Of a stretch of DNA of 19,827 nt, positions 1 through 6,628 are shown piece by piece. Source of the DNA: an uncultured Oscillospiraceae bacterium (GTDB taxonomy: Bacteria; Bacillota; Clostridia; Oscillospirales; Acutalibacteraceae); assembly GCA_900541565.1 (NCBI GenBank), contig UQKB01000027.1, forward strand, positions 1 to 19,827, given 5' to 3'. Position 1 is the stretch's first letter; each line of letters begins with the position of its first letter. The position numbers were made by a program, and so were the translations under genes. Below the pieces are notes generated by a model, which made no database searches, was not told where the DNA came from, and worked only from the letters and a program-made list of their open reading frames with translations.

Positions 1-93
1 GGAATTATGGGAACTTGAGCTCAATTCCTGTTGCACTTAGTTTGACAATTCACTTGTTTGGCATTTATAGCCGTATGGTTTTTGTTGTGCTGC

Positions 94-127
94 AAAAAGA
101 AAAGCGGCAGGAATCCCCGCTGCTTTT
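94..127 (-). terminator. Intrinsic terminator after khpA
   Basis: Reading leftward, an imperfect stem (AAAAGC.GC paired with GC.GCTTTT, outer arms at 100-105 and 122-127) is followed by a run of Ts (A-run at 94-98 on the given strand). It lies just after the khpA stop and would end the ylxM-ffh-rpsP-khpA transcript. Beyond it (1-93) I see no gene. Confidence 0.75.
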
Positions 128-139
128 CCGGTTTAGCAA

Positions 140-373
140 TCAGTCAATTTCTACCATGACCTTTGTGTTGTTTCTGACGGCAGCGGAACGGGCAACCGTG
201 CGGATAGCCTTTGCAATACGTCCCTGCTTGCCTATAATCCTGCCCATGTCATCCTCTGCAACATGGATATGGTATACAATAACGCCCTCTTCGTTGGGCT
301 CGTCAGCCTCTACGGAAACCTGGTCAGGGTTTTCTACAAGGCCTTTGGCAATGGTCGTTAATAATTCCTGCAT
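140..373 (-). CDS. khpA: KhpA, KH-domain RNA-binding protein (YlqC family)
   Basis: A 77-residue single-KH-domain protein. The KH core is visible around residues 44-60, with the GxxG RNA-contact loop as G48-K-Q-G51. In Firmicutes, KhpA partners with KhpB/EloR/Jag to bind RNA and affects cell division and elongation (family knowledge). It is the normal downstream neighbour of rpsP. I chose the ATG at 373 (MQELLTTIAKGLVENPDQ), which matches the usual N-terminus and has an AAGG site 9 nt upstream. A longer reading from a TTG at 400 would overlap the rpsP end and is less likely. The gene follows rpsP by 19 nt and is followed by a terminator, so it is the last gene of this transcript. The length is normal for the family. 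Confidence 0.93.
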   Translation of the reverse strand: MQELLTTIAKGLVENPDQVSVEADEPNEEGVIVYHIHVAEDDMGRIIGKQGRIAKAIRTVARSAAVRNNTKVMVEID

Positions 374-392
374 GTAAAGAAACCTTCTTTCC

Positions 393-638
393 TTATTCAA
401 TTACGTTGTTTTTCTTAAGCAAAGCTTTTACTGTGTCGGTTGGTTGTGCACCGTTTGCAATCCAGCTTTTTACCTTGTCGGCATCCACCTTAAATTCATT
501 GGGGTCTGTAAGGGGGTTATAATAGCCGATCTCTTCAATAAAGCGGCCGTCGCGGGGATATCTGGAATCTGCGACAACAATGCGGTAAAAGGGTGACTTT
601 TTTGCGCCCATACGGCGCAGCCTGATCTTTACTGCCAT
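393..638 (-). CDS. rpsP: 30S ribosomal protein S16
   Basis: An 81-residue protein with the hallmark S16 N-terminus [20 protein letters not shown], followed by VVADSR and [11 protein letters not shown]16 binds 16S rRNA in the small-subunit body and is needed for 30S assembly. The length is typical of Clostridia. The start at ATG 638 is fixed by a GGAGGTG site 7 nt upstream. It sits between ffh and khpA in the canonical ylxM-ffh-rpsP-khpA order. A 71-nt gap containing a stem-loop separates it from ffh. I see no anomaly. Confidence 0.98.
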   Translation of the reverse strand: MAVKIRLRRMGAKKSPFYRIVVADSRYPRDGRFIEEIGYYNPLTDPNEFKVDADKVKSWIANGAQPTDTVKALLKKNNVIE

Positions 639-671
639 ATCTTTTCACCTCCGTAAACATATTGCTATATC

Positions 672-702
672 TTCACCAATGAGTTTTTACCTATTGGGTG
701 AA
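672..702 (-). other. Stem-loop between ffh and rpsP
   Basis: TTCACCAAT (672-680) pairs with ATTGGGTGAA (693-702) through 9 base pairs with one bulge. There is no T-run on either side, so it does not look like a strong terminator. It could be a processing or partial-attenuation element that sets the ratio of ffh to rpsP expression; this is inference. Confidence 0.4.
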
Positions 703-709
703 TACACTG

Positions 710-2068
710 TTACATACCCATGGGCCCCATGGGGCCTCCAAGGCCCGGAAGGCCGCGCATTTTCCTTTTCTTTTTGCCGTTCCTGCCGGAAAACTGCTTC
801 ATCATCTTTTGCATCTGCTCAAACTGCTTTAAAAGACGGTTTATGTCTTCTACTTTCATGCCGCAGCCTGCGGCAATCCTGCGCTTGCGTGAAGCGTTGA
901 GCAGCGAAGGGGTTAATCTTTCCTGCGGTGTCATGGAAAGAATGATTGCCGCGTTGCGGTCCATAATCCGGTCGTCTATGTCTACGTTTTCTATTTGCTT
1001 ATCAACGCCGGGAAGCTTTGATAAGATCGATTTAAGCGGCCCCATCTTTTTAATCTGCTGGAACTGGTCGAGCATGTCGTTTAAATTCATTTGGTTTTTG
1101 GCCATTTTGTCGGCAAGCTGTTCGGCTTTTTTTTGGTCAATTTTGCTTTCCGCTTCTTCAATCAGCGTTAAAACGTCGCCCATACCCAGAATCCTGCTGG
1201 CCATCCTGTCGGGGTGAAAAACCTCCAGATCTTCCAGCTTTTCGCCCGTACCGGCAAATTTGATCGGACGGCCCGTTACAGCCCTTACCGAAAGCGCCGC
1301 GCCGCCTCTTGTGTCGCCGTCGAGCTTTGTTAAAATTACGCCGGTAATATCCAGCAGTTCGTTAAACGATTTTGCAACGTTTACGGCGTCCTGGCCGGTC
1401 ATAGCGTCGACTACAAGCAAAATTTCCTGCGGCTCTACTTCCGCTTTAATATTCTTTAGCTCCTCCATCAGCGCTTCGTCAATATGCAGACGGCCGGCCG
1501 TGTCCAAAATAACCATATCGTTTCCATGGTCGCGCGCATGGCGAATGGCCGCTTTTACAATTTTTACGGGATTTTCCTTGCCCATTTCAAAAACAGGTAC
1601 GCCGGCTTTAGAACCGACAACCTGCAGCTGGTTGATGGCGGCGGGACGGTAAATATCGCACGCAGTTAAAAGCGGGCGATGCCCCTGCTTTTTAAGCATG
1701 AGCGCAAGCTTGCCCGCGTGTGTGGTTTTACCAGAGCCCTGCAGGCCGCAAAGCATAATGACGGTAGGGGGCTTTGACGCCGTAGAAAGCCGCGCCTTTT
1801 CGCCGCCCATGAGCTCTGTGAGCTCTTCGTTTACAATCTTTACAACCATCTGCGCAGGCGTAAGGCTTTCCATAACATCGGCACCGACTGCGCGCTGTGT
1901 TATTTTATTGGTAAAATCTTTTGCAACCTTATAGTTTACGTCTGCCTCTAAAAGTGCAAGACGCACCTGCCGCATGGCTTCTTTAACGTCTGCTTCGCTG
2001 AGCTTTCCCTTGGAACGCAGCTTTTTAAAAGCCGCGCTGAGCTTATCCGACAATCCTTCAAATGCCAA
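710..2068 (-). CDS. ffh: Signal recognition particle protein Ffh (SRP54)
   Basis: A 452-residue SRP54 GTPase that binds signal sequences of nascent membrane and secreted proteins and docks with FtsY. An N-terminal helical bundle (about 1-90) comes first. The G domain has P-loop GLQGSGKTT (108-116), then DTAGR and TKLDGDTRGG. A Met-rich M domain ends in a GLGGPMGPMGM tail. Start choice: the most upstream in-frame start is GTG at 2077, but its ribosome-binding site would touch the codon. The TTG at 2068 gives MAFEGLSDKL, the family's standard N-terminus, with an AAAGGGTGAT Shine-Dalgarno-like sequence 4 nt away, so I favour TTG. ylxM ends 25 nt upstream and rpsP follows. The length is normal and there is no disruption. 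Confidence 0.97.
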   Translation of the reverse strand: MAFEGLSDKLSAAFKKLRSKGKLSEADVKEAMRQVRLALLEADVNYKVAKDFTNKITQRAVGADVMESLTPAQMVVKIVNEELTELMGGEKARLSTASKPPTVIMLCGLQGSGKTTHAGKLALMLKKQGHRPLLTACDIYRPAAINQLQVVGSKAGVPVFEMGKENPVKIVKAAIRHARDHGNDMVILDTAGRLHIDEALMEELKNIKAEVEPQEILLVVDAMTGQDAVNVAKSFNELLDITGVILTKLDGDTRGGAALSVRAVTGRPIKFAGTGEKLEDLEVFHPDRMASRILGMGDVLTLIEEAESKIDQKKAEQLADKMAKNQMNLNDMLDQFQQIKKMGPLKSILSKLPGVDKQIENVDIDDRIMDRNAAIILSMTPQERLTPSLLNASRKRRIAAGCGMKVEDINRLLKQFEQMQKMMKQFSGRNGKKKRKMRGLPGLGGPMGPMGM

Positions 2069-2093
2069 CGAAATCACCCTTTCGGCATGAATT

Positions 2094-2456
2094 TTATTCT
2101 TGCAGATTGTTGACAGTACTTAAAATTTGTGCAATGTTTTCCGACAAAATTCCATCCTGGTACTTTGTTTGGTTGTACGCCTGTATAGTGCGGGCGTGCT
2201 CTTCAATTTTTGCAAGGCCGTTTTGCATGCTTTCAAAACGGCTGCAAAGCCCCAGCTTTTCTTCCATTTCAAACAGAGCCAGTTCCGTGCGTTTTACGAT
2301 ATCTCGCACAGCTTGCCTGGTAATGCCCGTATTGGCGGAAATTTCGCCCAGGGAAAGGTCATTGTTATAATAACTGTCTGTAATCTCTCTTTGTCTGGGC
2401 GATAAAAGTTCTCCGTAAAAATCTAAAAGAAAAGAGATTTGCAGGTTTTTTTCCAT
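2094..2456 (-). CDS. ylxM: YlxM/UPF0122 helix-turn-helix protein
   Basis: A 120-residue member of the YlxM family, small sigma-like helix-turn-helix proteins encoded directly upstream of ffh in Firmicutes and suspected to modulate SRP. Visible features are the N-terminal LLDFYGELLSPRQREITDSY segment and the following LSLGEISANTGITRQAVRDI helix-turn-helix. The C-terminal half is helical and coiled-coil-like, as usual. The frame extends upstream to a start inside the promoter -35 region, so I chose ATG 2456, which has GGGAG 7 nt upstream and gives MEKNLQISFLLDFYG. It is the first gene of the operon and is transcribed from the consensus promoter at 2512-2540. Confidence 0.93.
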   Translation of the reverse strand: MEKNLQISFLLDFYGELLSPRQREITDSYYNNDLSLGEISANTGITRQAVRDIVKRTELALFEMEEKLGLCSRFESMQNGLAKIEEHARTIQAYNQTKYQDGILSENIAQILSTVNNLQE

Positions 2457-2482
2457 AACGGTACTCCCGGTATCTGTATCAT

Positions 2483-2505
2483 GTGTAAAGTTTTTTTCTT
2501 TACAC
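2483..2505 (-). promoter_or_regulatory. 5'-end stem-loop of the ylxM-ffh transcript
   Basis: GTGTAAAG (2483-2490) and CTTTACAC (2498-2505) form a perfect 8-bp inverted repeat around a 7-base homopolymer loop. It starts right where transcription from the promoter at 2512-2540 should begin. It could be a 5' stabilising hairpin or a DNA operator. The structure is seen; the role is inference. Confidence 0.5.
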
Positions 2506-2511
2506 CTTGCC

Positions 2512-2540
2512 ATTATAGCGTGCATTAGGTTCCATGTCAA
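2512..2540 (-). promoter_or_regulatory. Sigma-A promoter of ylxM-ffh-rpsP-khpA
   Basis: On the leftward strand, -35 TTGACA (2540-2535), a 17-nt spacer and -10 TATAAT (2517-2512): both hexamers are exact consensus. The predicted start is near 2505. The strength fits a housekeeping secretion and translation operon. Confidence 0.88.
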
Positions 2541-2560
2541 GCATTTTGTAATTTTTTACC

Positions 2561-2589
2561 TTGACATAAGGCACAGGATGTAGTATCCT
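2561..2589 (+). promoter_or_regulatory. Promoter of the thiT riboswitch transcript
   Basis: -35 TTGACA (2561-2566), a 17-nt spacer and -10 TATCCT (2584-2589). Transcription would start near 2597, immediately before the TPP aptamer. It diverges from the ylxM promoter 20 bp away. Confidence 0.75.
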
Positions 2590-2599
2590 TATCTTCGAC

Positions 2600-2704
2600 A
2601 AAAACACTTGAAAACTGCAGGGGTGCTGAACAAATCGGCTGAGAACGCAGAAGCGTAACCCTTTAACCTGATACGGATAATGCCGGCGTAGGAAGTATGT
2701 TTTA
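2600..2704 (+). promoter_or_regulatory. TPP (thi-box) riboswitch aptamer
   Basis: The conserved thi-box elements are all present in order: GGGGTGCTG (2620-2628), GGCTGAGA (2638-2645), ACCCTTTAACCTGATACGG (2658-2675) and the closing GCCGGCGTAGGAA (2682-2693). Flanking AAAACACTT and AAGTATGTTTT can form P1. It senses thiamine pyrophosphate. The intrinsic terminator directly downstream and thiT after that indicate transcriptional off-switch control. Confidence 0.96.
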
Positions 2705-2733
2705 TGAAAATAAATAAAGCAGAAGATTGTACG

Positions 2734-2759
2734 CCGTACGGAATCCCGTACGGTTTTTT
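2734..2759 (+). terminator. Riboswitch expression-platform terminator
   Basis: CCGTACGG (2734-2741), a 4-nt loop and CCGTACGG (2746-2753) are followed by TTTTTT. It lies between the TPP aptamer and the thiT ribosome-binding site, so TPP-bound RNA is expected to terminate here. No separate antiterminator strand was worked out. Confidence 0.88.
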
Positions 2760-2794
2760 ATTTGTGTTTTTGTAGAAAAAGGAGGAATGCTTTT

Positions 2795-3439
2795 ATGAAC
2801 AAGAAAACGTTGCGACTGGTTACAAGCGGTGTTTTGATTGCACTGGGGACTGTACTTTCCATGATCAAGGTGTTTGATCTGCCTTACGGGGGTTCTATTA
2901 CCCTGTTCAGCATGGTGCCGGTTATGGTACTGGGTTATATGTACGGTGTTCGATGGGGCCTTTTATGCGGCACGGTTTTTGGTGTTTTACAGGCGGTTCT
3001 GGGCGCGACCACCAGCCAGGCGTTTGCGGGGCTTACCGGCTTTAACATTGTGCTGATGGCCTTTTTGGATTATATTGCCGCGTTTGCCGTGTTGGGACTT
3101 GCGGGCATGTTTAAACGGGTTATAAAAAGACCGACGCTTTCATTTGCGCTGGGCGCGGTTGTAACGGGCCTGCTGCGCTATTTGTGCCATTTCCTTTCCG
3201 GGTTTATCCTGTGGGGAAGCTATGCGGAATGGTTTTTTGGCGACGTAATGGCGAACAGCACAGGCGCGTATATTTTGGATAACTTTACGGGAGATATGCT
3301 TGCTATGCTGTATTCTTTGATCTATAACGGAAGCTATATGCTGCCAGAAACGGTCATTTCTCTGGTTGCCGCTGTAGTGCTAATGTCAATCAGGCCGGTA
3401 AGAAAACAGATTTTGTCAGGTGCACCGGTGCAAGCTTAA
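2795..3439 (+). CDS. thiT: ThiT, thiamine-specific ECF transporter S component
   Basis: A 214-residue integral membrane protein with about six hydrophobic segments. It is the substrate-capture subunit that works with the shared ECF module (EcfA/A'/T) to import thiamine. Family hallmarks are YGGSITLFSMVPVMVLGY near residues 29-46, FLDYIAAFAVLGLAG, and YNGSYMLPE near the C-terminus. The start is ATG 2795, with GGAGG (2781-2785) 9 nt upstream; a longer reading from 2762 would begin before this site and is rejected. It is the only gene behind the TPP riboswitch, and the riboswitch and protein agree on substrate. The EcfAAT genes are not in the window. A strong terminator follows at 3458. Confidence 0.95.
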   Translation: MNKKTLRLVTSGVLIALGTVLSMIKVFDLPYGGSITLFSMVPVMVLGYMYGVRWGLLCGTVFGVLQAVLGATTSQAFAGLTGFNIVLMAFLDYIAAFAVLGLAGMFKRVIKRPTLSFALGAVVTGLLRYLCHFLSGFILWGSYAEWFFGDVMANSTGAYILDNFTGDMLAMLYSLIYNGSYMLPETVISLVAAVVLMSIRPVRKQILSGAPVQA

Positions 3440-3457
3440 AGCAAAAGCAGATTCATG

Positions 3458-3495
3458 AAAAGCCGTGGGGAAAGATGGCTCTCCTCACGGCTTTT
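3458..3495. terminator. Bidirectional terminator between thiT and the DUF1015 gene
   Basis: AAAAGCCGTG (3458-3467) pairs with CACGGCTTTT (3486-3495), with extra G-C pairing inside. The A-run/T-run symmetry lets it stop both thiT (rightward) and the convergent DUF1015 gene (leftward). Confidence 0.85.
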
Positions 3496-3498
3496 GGT

Positions 3499-4785
3499 TT
3501 ATACCAGTTCATTTAGAACAAGGCCCGTAATCAGCTTTGGATAAAAGTAAGTAGACTTTTGCGGCATTTTTTCGCCTGCGGCGGCAACATTGCGGATTTG
3601 TGTGACCTTGGTGGGATTTAAGATAAATGCACATTGGGACGCACCGCTTTTTACAGAGGTAATCGCTTCATCGAAAACCTTTGTATAGGTCAGATTGATC
3701 TGCTTTGCCATGTTTTCCGCGTCAATGCCAAACAGCTGTTCCAAAATCAGCGTATGCAGCACGGTAACGTCAAGTTCTCTTGTTGCGGCGCTTTTGTCCG
3801 GAAGAAGCGCTTGCATAACAGAAGGGTCTTTGAGTACCAGCTGCGCCCATGTGTCCCCGCCGCAGTAGAAGCCAAACGCCGTTTTATCTTCCTGAAAAAG
3901 TTTGTCAAGCTCTGCTTCCATGGAAGCAACGCCGGTTTTCTCTGTAATTGTAAAATACTGCGTGCATGCCGCCATTGCCTGTTTGGGGTCAAAGTTTTCC
4001 AGATTGCGGACAAGGCGGTGGGTGGGAAAGACCGCCAGGCCGGGATGCTCCATATCGACCAGCATCATCATTTGGTAATCGGCCGCGCCGCCTGGCGCGC
4101 TTTTGCCCTGCGCGTAACACCAGTTGCGATAGTTCAGCGCCGTTTCGTAGCGATGGTGCCCATCTGCAATATACAGTTTTCTGTCGTCGAAATCTGCACA
4201 GAGAGACGAAATTGCCGCCTGATCGGTAACGACCCAAAGCCGGTGGGTCACATTGTCGCCGTCGGTCAGCTGTATGTCGGGCGCGCCTGTGGAGAGGCTG
4301 TCGAGCTTTTGTGTTGTACTATGTTCTGGATCCATAAAAAGAGAATAAATCTGGCTGAAATTGCAGTTGGTTGCCTTCATTAAGTTCAAGCGGTCTTCCT
4401 TTGCCTTGGAAAGCGTAAATTCATGCGGCAGAATAACGCCTTTTGAAAAATCTTCAATCTTTACACGGCAGATCATGCCCTTTACCTTTGCGCGCTTGCC
4501 GTAGGCGTCAAATTCTTCCTCGTAAATATAAACGGCGGGTTGATCCTCTGTTTTTAAAATCCCTTTTTCTTTCCACTGCATGAAAATATCGTGCGCGCTG
4601 CGGTAAGGATCGTCGCCTTTTGGAAGCTCCAGACGAATAATATTGTTTTCATTTTTTTCTATGTATGCCTTTCGCTGTTCCTCGCTGATAATGTCGTAAG
4701 GCGGGCAGACAAGTTCGTCAATCTTTCCTGCAATGCCGGTGTCAAAGCGAACGCCTTTAAAAGGTTTAACCAATGCCATATCCAT
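3499..4785 (-). CDS. DUF1015 family protein
   Basis: A 428-residue soluble protein of the DUF1015 family (Pfam PF06245). The function is not established. Recognisable conserved stretches are VCPPYDIIS (about 26-34), LPHEFT (about 119-124) and the signature IADGHHRYETAL (about 206-217), whose paired histidines suggest a metal or phosphoryl site; that role is inference. The start at ATG 4785 has GGAG 5 nt upstream; a second ATG two codons later (MALVKPF) is an alternative. There is no signal peptide or membrane segment. It is transcribed alone from the promoter at 4818-4846 and converges with thiT. Family members are widespread in anaerobic Firmicutes and Bacteroidetes, often near serine-biosynthesis genes, but none is visible here. 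Confidence 0.88.
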   Translation of the reverse strand: MDMALVKPFKGVRFDTGIAGKIDELVCPPYDIISEEQRKAYIEKNENNIIRLELPKGDDPYRSAHDIFMQWKEKGILKTEDQPAVYIYEEEFDAYGKRAKVKGMICRVKIEDFSKGVILPHEFTLSKAKEDRLNLMKATNCNFSQIYSLFMDPEHSTTQKLDSLSTGAPDIQLTDGDNVTHRLWVVTDQAAISSLCADFDDRKLYIADGHHRYETALNYRNWCYAQGKSAPGGAADYQMMMLVDMEHPGLAVFPTHRLVRNLENFDPKQAMAACTQYFTITEKTGVASMEAELDKLFQEDKTAFGFYCGGDTWAQLVLKDPSVMQALLPDKSAATRELDVTVLHTLILEQLFGIDAENMAKQINLTYTKVFDEAITSVKSGASQCAFILNPTKVTQIRNVAAAGEKMPQKSTYFYPKLITGLVLNELV

Positions 4786-4817
4786 GTATTCTCCTTTACT
4801 CTTTTAGGATAGTTTTT

Positions 4818-4846
4818 ATTGTAGCTTTTTTCCCGCCCGCCGTCAA
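4818..4846 (-). promoter_or_regulatory. Promoter of the DUF1015 gene
   Basis: Leftward -35 TTGACG (4846-4841), a 17-nt spacer and -10 TACAAT (4823-4818). It lies 32 bp upstream of the start codon. Confidence 0.75.
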
Positions 4847-4865
4847 GCGTTGTGCCCGCAGGGCT

Positions 4866-4894
4866 TTGACTTTTGCAGGAAAAAAGAATATACT
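4866..4894 (+). promoter_or_regulatory. Promoter of the amidohydrolase gene
   Basis: -35 TTGACT (4866-4871), a 17-nt spacer and -10 TATACT (4889-4894). The predicted start is near 4901, about 40 bp ahead of the gene. It is divergent from the DUF1015 promoter. Confidence 0.75.
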
Positions 4895-4943
4895 ACTACA
4901 CGGAACCCCTAAGCGGGAAAACAGAAAAGGACAGATGTTATAT

Positions 4944-5729
4944 ATGGAGATTATTGACTTTCACGCGCATATTTACCCGGAAAAAATTGCAAAAAAGGCG
5001 GTACAGAGCGTTAGCAGCTTTTATGGAATTCCCATGGACGGCGACGGTACGGTCGACGCTTTGCTGCGCGAAGGGAAGAAAATGGGCGTGCGCCGCTTTT
5101 TGGTGCAGTCTGTTGCGACCGTTCCGCAGCAGGTGCATTCGATTAACGATTTTATTGCACAACAGTGTAAAGCGCATGAGGAGCTGATTGGTTTTGGTAC
5201 GCTGCATCCCGGTATGGAAGACCCCTTTGCGGAAATAGAGCGTATGAAAAAACTGGGGCTTCGGGGTGTAAAGCTGCATCCGGATACACAGCAGTTTCAT
5301 TTGGACGATGCGCGCATGTTCCCGGTATACGACGTGCTGCAGGGAGACCTGCCGGTGCTTTTTCATTGCGGGGATTACCGGTATTCGTATTCCCACCCAA
5401 ACCGCTTTGCCCGTGTGCTGGACAATTTTCCAAGGCTTACGGCGATTGGGGCGCATTTTGGCGGCTGGTCGCTTTGGGATCTTGCGCTGGAGTATTTGCA
5501 GGATAAGCGCTGTTATGTGGACACTTCAAGCTCTACCATGTATTTGGGAAAAAGAAGGAGCCTGGAGTTGATCCGGCTGTATGGAGCAGACAGGGTTTTA
5601 TATGGGACGGATTTCCCTATGTGGAACGCGGAGGAGGAGCTGCAGCGGATAAACAGCCTTGGCCTTTCGCAGGAGGAAATGAAGCTGATTTTTGGGGAAA
5701 ATGCACGTAGGATTTTGCAGGAGCTGTAA
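4944..5729 (+). CDS. Amidohydrolase_2 family metal-dependent hydrolase
   Basis: A 261-residue TIM-barrel hydrolase or decarboxylase (PF04909-like). The metal-site set is complete: DFHAH (H7, H9), a K110-L-H-P loop, FHCG (H141), AHFGG (H171) and GTDFP (D223). Family members act on varied substrates (amides, aromatic decarboxylation), and the substrate cannot be told from sequence. The start is uncertain: ATG 4944 (MEIIDFHAH) matches the usual compact N-terminus, while ATG 4935 (MLYMEII) is equally in frame; the AAAAGG site (4925-4930) is 13 and 4 nt away respectively, so neither spacing is ideal. A far upstream ATG at 4773 lies before the promoter and is rejected. There is no signal peptide. 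It appears monocistronic, followed by hairpins at 5805-5881. Confidence 0.9.
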   Translation: MEIIDFHAHIYPEKIAKKAVQSVSSFYGIPMDGDGTVDALLREGKKMGVRRFLVQSVATVPQQVHSINDFIAQQCKAHEELIGFGTLHPGMEDPFAEIERMKKLGLRGVKLHPDTQQFHLDDARMFPVYDVLQGDLPVLFHCGDYRYSYSHPNRFARVLDNFPRLTAIGAHFGGWSLWDLALEYLQDKRCYVDTSSSTMYLGKRRSLELIRLYGADRVLYGTDFPMWNAEEELQRINSLGLSQEEMKLIFGENARRILQEL

Positions 5730-5804
5730 TATTTAAAAGCAAACAGGAAAAGGGCCTTTGCCATTTGGCGGCGTCCCATAAGGAAGTAAAAAGTATTTTG
5801 GTAG

Positions 5805-5832
5805 GAACCGGCGTGTCAGGTCACGCTGGTTC
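5805..5832 (+). other. Hairpin downstream of the amidohydrolase gene
   Basis: AACCGGCGTG (5806-5815) pairs with CACGCTGGTT (5822-5831) with one G-T wobble. There is no T-run, so it is a weak terminator candidate by itself, but it sits 5 bp before the much stronger hairpin at 5837. Confidence 0.45.
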
Positions 5833-5836
5833 TGAT

Positions 5837-5881
5837 TGTATAAAGAAAACCACGCGACAATCGCGTGGTTTTCTTTATACA
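5837..5881. terminator. Perfect 20-bp inverted repeat, probable bidirectional terminator
   Basis: Two perfect 20-bp arms (5837-5856 and 5862-5881) flank a 5-nt loop. The GC core CCACGCG/CGCGTGG is followed on both strands by TTTTCTTT, the layout of a two-way intrinsic terminator. It marks the left edge of the accessory island. Confidence 0.8.
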
Positions 5882-5887
5882 AAAAAC

Positions 5888-5917
5888 GCCATCATGGCCG
5901 TTTTAAGCCATGATGGC
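5888..5917 (-). terminator. Terminator of the winged-helix regulator gene
   Basis: GCCATCATGGC (5888-5898) and GCCATGATGGC (5907-5917) form a perfect 11-bp stem. On the leftward strand it is followed by GTTTTTT. It starts 5 bp after the regulator stop codon. Confidence 0.87.
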
Positions 5918-5922
5918 ATTTC

Positions 5923-6406
5923 TCAGATTTCAAATTTATAGCCGATGCCGTAGACGCTTTTTACATAGTCCGGCACATCCGGCGCTACCTTCATCTTCTG
6001 GTGCAGATTGCTGATATGGTTGTTGACAGCCTTGCGGGAATAGTAACTGTAATCCTCCTGCCAAACCAAGTCCAGAATCATTTCATAGGAGTACACACGT
6101 CCGGGGTTCTGGATGAGCAAAGAGAAGATTTCAAATAGCGGGATTATCTGGCCTGGCACTGTCACTAAGCGCAGCTCCAGACAAAAATACAAATCACCTT
6201 CCCGGATTTCTGTCAGGGATTGGTCCAGCAAGTTTTTCTGTCCTTGGAAAATGGTGGCGTATGGGACAGAAGCCGAAATATCGCCAGCTTCATAATCACG
6301 GACAAATTGGGCCAGTTCCTTTTTTGATTGGGGGAGAGTAAGACAAACAGCTTTTCACCAATTTGCCTGCCGGCTTCTTCCAAGTCCAGTACGGCTAATT
6401 TCCCAT
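5923..6406 (-). pseudogene. Winged-helix (OmpR/PhoB-type) regulator, double frameshift
   Basis: The longest intact piece (5923-6231, TTG-initiated, 102 residues) is a trans_reg_C winged helix: IIPLFEIFSLLIQNPGRVYS, then AVNNHISNLHQKM and the ending VYGIGYKFEI. Upstream, protein-like sequence continues through two frame changes to ATG 6406, which has GGAGG 7 nt upstream. That ATG is followed at once by a stop (ATG GGA AAT TAG). Adding one A in the A3 run at 6399-6401 and one in the A6 run at 6320-6325 restores a 161-residue protein beginning MGKLAVLDLEEAG. The N-terminal part is not a classical receiver domain. It lies downstream of the surface-protein gene on the same strand and has its own ribosome-binding site and terminator, so it was probably once a functional regulator. 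The remaining 102-residue DNA-binding piece might still be made. Confidence 0.72.
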
Positions 6407-6461
6407 ATCACCACCTCCTAAACGAATGTTCAATACGATTTGTTTTTCATTGACAAGAGAT

Positions 6462-6485
6462 CCGCCGCATTTGTAAATCCGGCGG
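6462..6485. other. GC-rich hairpin between the surface gene and the winged-helix pseudogene
   Basis: CCGCCG (6462-6467) pairs with CGGCGG (6480-6485), with further ATTT/AAAT pairing inside. There is no T-run on either strand, so termination of the surface-protein transcript here is uncertain. No other terminator was seen between 6486 and 6599. Confidence 0.4.
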
Positions 6486-6520
6486 TCCTCCTTATGTACT
6501 GAATTACCTAAGTGCAGTTC

Positions 6521-6628
6521 TTACTTTCCGAACAAGGCTTTGCGCTTGGCGTACAGGAAGATCAGCTCGGCAAGCGAGACGCCGGATATGCCCATCTTTT
6601 TAATGCTCTCTTTTCTTCCTGCGGCCAT
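6521..6628 (-). CDS. Possible 35-residue small ORF overlapping the end of the surface gene
   Basis: A short leftward frame starts at ATG 6628 inside the last codons of the surface-protein gene and runs to TAA at 6521. A second ATG at 6595 gives 24 residues, MGISGVSLAELIFLYAKRKA plus LFGK. The product would be basic with a hydrophobic stretch (LAELIFLYA). Neither start has a convincing ribosome-binding site, but translation could be coupled to the preceding stop. It may equally be a chance frame or the remnant of a decayed gene. Confidence 0.2.
   Translation of the reverse strand: MAAGRKESIKKMGISGVSLAELIFLYAKRKALFGK

Noticed and set aside
15..377. Rightward 120-codon frame at the left end with a TTGACA-like box near 42-47
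   Set aside because: It is antisense to khpA, has no matching -10 at the right distance and no recognisable protein.
720..1217. Rightward 165-codon frame
   Set aside because: It is a shadow of ffh on the opposite strand.
3634..4383. Rightward 249-codon frame
   Set aside because: It is antisense to the DUF1015 gene, whose conserved motifs and promoter are on the other strand.
6320..6325. Programmed -1 frameshift at the A6 run of the winged-helix gene
   Set aside because: The zero-frame codons (CAA AAA AGG) do not form a standard X-XXY-YYZ slippery heptamer, and a second, non-slippery shift right after the start would also be required.
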